Positions 33,615 through 36,968 of a DNA stretch of 36,968 nt are shown here, one piece after another. Numbering within the stretch: the stretch's first letter is position 1; each line of letters starts with the position of its first letter. The DNA lies in contig CAKOWW010000017.1 of assembly GCA_934129785.1 (NCBI GenBank), positions 1 through 36,968 of the forward strand, given 5' to 3'. The notes beneath the pieces were generated by a model. That model was not told where the DNA came from and ran no database searches. It saw nothing but the letters and a program-made list of their open reading frames with translations. The DNA comes from an uncultured Clostridia bacterium (GTDB taxonomy: Bacteria > Bacillota > Clostridia > TANB77 > CAG-508). The position numbers and the translations under genes are program-made.

Positions 33615-34807
33615 TAAATTTCACCTTCCTTTCTTAGTCCTAAATATCTGTAAGGATTTTCAACTTTGTTATTTTTTACAATTTCTAATAAATCATTATA
33701 TACTTTTTCGATATCTTCTGCTTTAGTATCTCTACCACCAATGCCGTAAATATAATTAACAGCAGGTACTGTGTTTTGTGCTACATACATAGCACTTGTA
33801 ACATCTTCAAATAGAGCACCACCAGCAGCATTTAAAGAATCAGCTTTATCTAATATTGCAACAGCTTTTTGATTTTTTAAAGCTTCTGCAATTTCTTTTG
33901 CTGGGAAAGGTCTATAAACACGAACTTTAAGAAGCCCAGCTTTTATTCCTTGTTCTCTTAATTTATCTACTACAAATTTTGTAGTTCCAGCAGTTGAGTT
34001 CATGCAAACTATAGCAATTTCACTATCTTCTAGTTTGTATTCTTCAAAAAGACCATATTTTCTACCAGTCATTTTCTCAAAGTCTTTTGCAACATCTAGA
34101 ATTACTTTTTTAGCATTTTCCATAGCAATTGCTTGTTGAGCCTTATGTTCAAATAAATAACTTTGAAGGTCTAAAGGTCCTACAGCAATAGGCTCTTTTT
34201 CATTTAATAAATAATGTTCAGGCTTATATGTACCTACAAATTCTTTAACTTTACTATCTTCTTCTAATTCAATATTTTCAATTGAATGTGATGTTATAAA
34301 ACCATCTTGGCAAACCATTAAAGGTAGCATAACATCTTTATTTTCGGCAATTCTATGTGCCATTAATGTGTTATCATATACTTCTTGATTATTTTCAGAA
34401 AATAGCATAATCCAACCACTATCACGAACTCCCATTGCATCTGAATGGTCACAGTGAATATTTAGTGGTCCTGATACAGCTCTATTTACTAAAGATAAAA
34501 CTATAGGCAATCTTAAACTTGAGGCAATGTAAATCATTTCCCACATTAAAGATAAGCCATTTGCAGATGTTGCAGTCATAGCTCTTGCACCTGCAGATTC
34601 TGCACCAATACAAGCTGACATAGCACTATGTTCACTTTCTACAGCAACAAATTCAGTATCTACACTTCCATTTGCAACAAATGTAGAAAAATATTGTGGT
34701 ATTTCTGTAGAAGGTGTAATAGGGAATGCTGCTACAACATCTGGATTAATTTGTTTCATGGCAGTTGCGACTGCTTCATTACCACTTAATCTTTCTCTTA
34801 TACTCAT
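33614..34807 (-). CDS. porA: 2-oxoacid:ferredoxin oxidoreductase alpha subunit
   Basis: A 397-residue subunit with the pyrimidine-binding and transketolase-C-like domains. Start region: RLSGNEAVATAMKQINPDVV, AAFPITPSTEIPQYFSTFVA, then VAVESEHSAMSACIGAESAG with the Glu that contacts thiamine diphosphate, and TATSANGLSLMWEMIYIASS. The C-terminal half has VRVYRPFPAKEIAEALKNQK and AILDKADSL. AAGGAAG precedes the ATG. It lies 28 bases behind the delta subunit and overlaps the beta subunit start. Confidence 0.94.
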   Translation of the reverse strand: MSIRERLSGNEAVATAMKQINPDVVAAFPITPSTEIPQYFSTFVANGSVDTEFVAVESEHSAMSACIGAESAGARAMTATSANGLSLMWEMIYIASSLRLPIVLSLVNRAVSGPLNIHCDHSDAMGVRDSGWIMLFSENNQEVYDNTLMAHRIAENKDVMLPLMVCQDGFITSHSIENIELEEDSKVKEFVGTYKPEHYLLNEKEPIAVGPLDLQSYLFEHKAQQAIAMENAKKVILDVAKDFEKMTGRKYGLFEEYKLEDSEIAIVCMNSTAGTTKFVVDKLREQGIKAGLLKVRVYRPFPAKEIAEALKNQKAVAILDKADSLNAAGGALFEDVTSAMYVAQNTVPAVNYIYGIGGRDTKAEDIEKVYNDLLEIVKNNKVENPYRYLGLRKEGEI

Positions 34808-34835
34808 ATAAAATCTTCCTTTCTTATTTTAAAAC

Positions 34836-35126
34836 TTATTCTTCTTTCATTTCGATTGCTCCAAAAGGACAAACCTTAGCACAAACTCCGCATCCTTTGC
34901 AATAATCAAAATTGAAATCTTCTCTTTTACAATCTTTGTTTACTGGAATAGCATCATCAGGGCAAACAGGGAAACAAAGCCCACATTGTTTGCATTTTTC
35001 ACTAATAAATACAGGCTTTGCACTTCTCCAGTCACCTGTTTTAAATTCTCTTGCATTACCAGCAGTATAAATATCTCCACCAGGAGTTAATTTTTCCATT
35101 GGTGTATTTGGATTTATATTTGTCAT
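34836..35126 (-). CDS. porD: 2-oxoacid:ferredoxin oxidoreductase delta subunit (ferredoxin-like)
   Basis: A 96-residue electron-transfer subunit. Two [4Fe-4S] motifs: CKQCGLCFPVCPDDAI (about 45-60) and CKGCGVCAKVCPFGAI (about 75-90). An N-terminal stretch with GGDIYTAGNAREFKTGDWRS is typical of the delta subunit. AAGGAGG precedes the ATG, which overlaps the gamma-subunit stop (ATGA). Confidence 0.95.
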   Translation of the reverse strand: MTNINPNTPMEKLTPGGDIYTAGNAREFKTGDWRSAKPVFISEKCKQCGLCFPVCPDDAIPVNKDCKREDFNFDYCKGCGVCAKVCPFGAIEMKEE

Positions 35127-35701
35127 ATTTTCTTAACCTCCTTTAATGCCATTTCTAAAGCTTTCATATTTCCTTCAATAACTTCAGGTTTTTTAGCAAA
35201 TTTATGCTTAAAAGAACCTTCCATATCCTTTAGTAAAGCTTCATCTGACATGATTTTACTAACTTTTATAATTGCTGCTAACATTGGTGTATTTGGAAAA
35301 TATCTTCCAAGAGTTTTTTCAGATATTTTTCTAGCATCAATAGTGTAGATGTCACCTTTATAACCTTTTAATACACTTTTTAAATACTCTTTAGATTTTG
35401 TTGTATTAATTACAATTGCGCCAGTTTCTTTTAATCCAGCTGTAACATTTACTGTTTCTAAAAGTGTGTCATCAACAACTACAACATAGTCTGGTTCATA
35501 AATGTTACTATGAACAGTTATTGGATTACTACTAATTCTGTTGTATGCAGTTATTGGTGCTCCCATTCTTTCAGGTCCATATTCAGGAAATCCTTGAATG
35601 TATTTCCCAGTGTTGAATGCTGCATCAGCAAGTAATAATGATGCTGTTTTTGCACCTTGACCGCCACGGCCATGCCATCTGATTTCTATCATATTACTCA
35701 T
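35123..35701 (-). CDS. porC: 2-oxoacid:ferredoxin oxidoreductase gamma subunit
   Basis: A 192-residue subunit, also named PorG. The start MIEIRWHGRGGQGAKTASLL is the family hallmark, followed by GKYIQGFPEYGPERMGAPIT and DYVVVVDDTLLE. AGGAGG lies 9 nt before the ATG at 35701. It is the first gene of the gamma-delta-alpha-beta operon, the usual order for separate-subunit enzymes of anaerobes, and is preceded by a strong promoter. Confidence 0.95.
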   Translation of the reverse strand: MSNMIEIRWHGRGGQGAKTASLLLADAAFNTGKYIQGFPEYGPERMGAPITAYNRISSNPITVHSNIYEPDYVVVVDDTLLETVNVTAGLKETGAIVINTTKSKEYLKSVLKGYKGDIYTIDARKISEKTLGRYFPNTPMLAAIIKVSKIMSDEALLKDMEGSFKHKFAKKPEVIEGNMKALEMALKEVKKI

Positions 35702-35739
35702 TGTTTTGAGCCTCCTTATTTTTTCATTTTTACTTGTTT

Positions 35740-35768
35740 AGTATATGCCTAAATAGTATTAATGTCAA
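35740..35768 (-). promoter_or_regulatory. Promoter of the por operon
   Basis: On the minus strand TTGACA (35768-35763), 17-nt spacer, TATACT (35745-35740). The porC start lies about 40 bases downstream. Confidence 0.88.
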
Positions 35769-35834
35769 GGTGAAAACTTCCATTCTGACTAGTAAGTCGT
35801 ACGATTTATTTTAAAAATGCTGTTAGAAAATTAA

Positions 35835-35940
35835 ATATATATTTTTATTTGTGACTCCCAACTTTTAACAGTCTGTAATTTCATAACAGACTGCTAAAAA
35901 GCCGGTCCTACCCGAATTGTCACTTCATAAAAATATATAT
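35835..35940. ncRNA. Structured element of unknown type
   Basis: Nested dyads: outer atatatatttttat / ataaaaatatatat, then gtgac (35851-35855) / gtcac (35919-35923), then cttttaacagtctg / cagactgctaaaaag around an 11-nt loop. A GC-richer single-stranded part (gccggtcctacccg) lies between the inner and outer stems. The layout looks like a folded RNA or a cis element between two minus-strand transcription units. I cannot match it to a named riboswitch. It is upstream of the por promoter, so if transcribed it belongs to another RNA. Confidence 0.45.
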
Positions 35941-35960
35941 TAAACTTTTTTAAAATGAAA

Positions 35961-35989
35961 AAAGAAAGGCTTTGAATTAACCTTTCTTT
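35961..35989 (-). terminator. Terminator of the 54-residue protein gene
   Basis: Minus strand: AAAGAAAGG / CCTTTCTTT around an 11-nt loop, followed by T. The stop codon of the gene lies inside the loop. Confidence 0.85.
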
Positions 35990-36141
35990 GTGTCTTTTTT
36001 TGATTCTTCTGGAACAACTATATTTTTGGGTTTCTTACTTGCTGATTTTGGCTTAGAAACATCTAAATGATCATATACAGGTGAAATTTCTAAGTTAGAA
36101 CCATCACCAGAAACTATTTCTATTTTCTTCTTTTCTTCCAT
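35977..36141 (-). CDS. Small charged protein, 54 residues, unknown
   Basis: Starts MEEKKKIEIVSGDGSNLEIS and continues PVYDHLDVSKPK, then a Lys/Ser/Pro tail. No helix bundle, membrane segment or motif is evident; it is probably disordered or a short binding peptide. I start at 36141 because GGAGG lies 7 nt upstream; twenty earlier open codons have no ribosome site. A dedicated terminator supports a real gene. Confidence 0.72.
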   Translation of the reverse strand: MEEKKKIEIVSGDGSNLEISPVYDHLDVSKPKSASKKPKNIVVPEESKKDTKKG

Positions 36142-36201
36142 TGGATACCTCCAGTTATTTAATTCTAAAATAATATTACCACATAATGGTAAAAAGAGCA
36201 A

Positions 36202-36613
36202 TAGCAGTAAAAAAGAAAAATAGTTACATTAAAATTATCGGAGTTTAAAAAGTATAAAAAATTTTGCATAAAAAATCCTAAAGTCGAATATTTTACGAAT
36301 AATTTTAAAAAAGTGTAATTAATAATTGTTATTAAATTAAAAAAATATATAAAAACAAGAGAGGAGATTATAAAAATGGTAAATTGCAAAAGTAAAATAT
36401 AGTTTACAAAACTAAAATAAAGGTAAATTGTAAAGCAAAAAAAATTGCAGCAGGAAAGTTTGCAAAAACAGTTGAAAAATAATTAAAATTATGTTAATAT
36501 TAAACAAGTGTTATTTAGACACTTTATTTTTTCGAATGGCAATTCAGCCAAAATTTCCAAAAAAGATTATAAAACAGAAGAAAAGCAATTTTTAAGAATT
36601 ACATGAAGGAAAG
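36202..36613 (+). other. Gap of about 410 bases without a supported gene
   Basis: Extremely AT-rich. It contains a promoter-like TTGAAA-N17-TAATAT (36472-36500) and a small tggc-aattca-gcca hairpin near 36537. Some stretches (gtaaattgcaaaagtaaaata, repeated loosely near 36381 and 36423) look like a decayed or duplicated sequence. Confidence 0.5.
36472..36500 (+). promoter_or_regulatory. Promoter before the Rpn-family gene
   Basis: TTGAAA (36472-36477), 17-nt spacer, TAATAT (36495-36500), about 110 bases before the start. Confidence 0.5.
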
Positions 36614-36968
36614 GTGAGAAGAATAGAAAATATTTTAGATGTAAAAATAGATTATGTTTTTAAAAAACTATTTCGGAAGAGAAGAAACAAAGTCTGTAAC
36701 CAAAGAATTGGTAGGAAGTATATTAGAAGAAGAAATAACTGAAATAGATTTAGAACAAAATCCAATACTAGAAAAGAACATAAAAGACGAAAAAATAGGA
36801 ATACTAGACATAAGAGCAAAACTAAACAATAATACAAACTGCAATGTAGAAATACAATTAGTAGACCAAAAGAACATAGAAAAAAGAGCATTATATTATT
36901 GGTCAAAAATGTATATAGAAAGCATAAAAGCAGGACACGATTATAGTGAACTTGAAAAAGGAGTAGTA
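36614..36968 (+). CDS. Rpn/PD-(D/E)XK nuclease-family protein, 5' part, with +1 shift
   Basis: Start of a protein of the Rpn/transposase-31-like family, cut by the window end. From a tentative GTG at 36614, with GAAGGAAAG directly upstream, it reads 20 codons to DYVFKKLF and meets CGG (36674-36676). Skipping the C continues GREETKSVTKELVGSILEEE, and the next 98 codons stay open to the window end with the nuclease core: GILDIRAKLNNNTNCNVEIQ (Asp, then E-x-Q) and RALYYWSKMYIESIKAGHDY. FKKLFG is the family signature at exactly the shift point. Unshifted, it stops about 22 codons later. These proteins are putative endonucleases that promote recombination; this one may be mobile. Confidence 0.82.
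36674..36676 (+). other. In-frame CGG, +1 frameshift site 7 (Rpn-family gene)
   Basis: CTA TTT CGG AAG becomes CTA TTT GGA AGA when C36674 is skipped, giving the family motif FKKLFG and 98 open codons. Confidence 0.83.

Noticed and set aside
200..36676. Sequencing or assembly error as the cause of the seven frameshifts
   Set aside because: All seven are an extra C on the coding strand (one on the minus strand of the window), always exactly before a Gly codon, not in homopolymers, and always form in-frame CGG. Random indels would vary in base, phase and strand. Raw reads should still be checked.
200..36676. CGG reassigned to another amino acid without frameshift
   Set aside because: CGG-to-Trp or CGG-to-Gln reassignments are known in some bacteria. 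Here, whatever residue CGG inserted, the unshifted frame stops within about 25 codons in unrelated sequence, and in ftsW no residue is missing.

Overview
The window is about three quarters A+T. It carries a division and cell-wall (dcw) cluster with a meso-diaminopimelate-type murE, a sortase with an LPQTG substrate, a four-subunit 2-oxoacid:ferredoxin oxidoreductase, RicT and a 2[4Fe-4S] ferredoxin. This points to an anaerobic, low-GC, Gram-positive bacterium of the Clostridia, possibly an uncultured gut lineage. I cannot name a genus.

Layout. 103-2389 (-): class B penicillin-binding protein with two PASTA domains. 2701-6270: LPQTG surface protein flanked by direct repeats, a 45-residue membrane peptide, rsmA and a sortase. 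6330-7452: M15-like peptidase with a peptidoglycan-binding domain, and an HTH regulator. 7658-10169: hairpin repeat, MraZ-box promoter, mraZ-rsmH-ftsL, terminator. 10187-12229: separate operon with a zeta-toxin-like kinase and a metallo-hydrolase. 12290-21896: a SpoVD-like penicillin-binding protein split by a 7.6-kb element bounded by a 12-bp direct repeat. The element holds a replication-initiator-like gene, TnpV- and TnpW-like proteins, a Bsp6I-type restriction-modification pair, two unknown genes and a large serine recombinase. 22245-28465: murE-mraY-ftsW/spoVE-murG and a histidine kinase. 28817-32642: lepB-holB-ricT, ferredoxin and a flippase-like membrane protein. 32664-35701 (-): the oxidoreductase operon. 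35977-36141 (-): a small conserved-looking protein. 36614-end: the start of an Rpn/PD-(D/E)XK nuclease-family protein.

The most striking result concerns decoding. Seven genes (the two-PASTA PBP, rsmA, the M15 peptidase, the SpoVD-like PBP, the serine recombinase, ftsW and the Rpn protein) are each broken by a +1 frameshift. In all seven the break is an in-frame CGG codon. Skipping the C and reading the next GGN as glycine restores the family sequence. I found no in-frame CGG used as an ordinary sense codon in any other gene here, although CGG occurs more than 30 times in the other two phases. CGT, CGC and CGA are used as arginine codons. The simplest reading is that CGG has lost its arginine tRNA and now acts as a general +1 frameshift signal decoded through tRNA-Gly. 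Essential genes depend on it, which argues against decay. Strand and phase consistency argue against sequencing error.

The second result is the serine-recombinase element in the SpoVD-like gene. Exact removal between the 12-bp repeats rejoins the gene in frame, so the element could work as a developmental switch in the manner of skin/sigK. No rRNA, tRNA or CRISPR array was seen.
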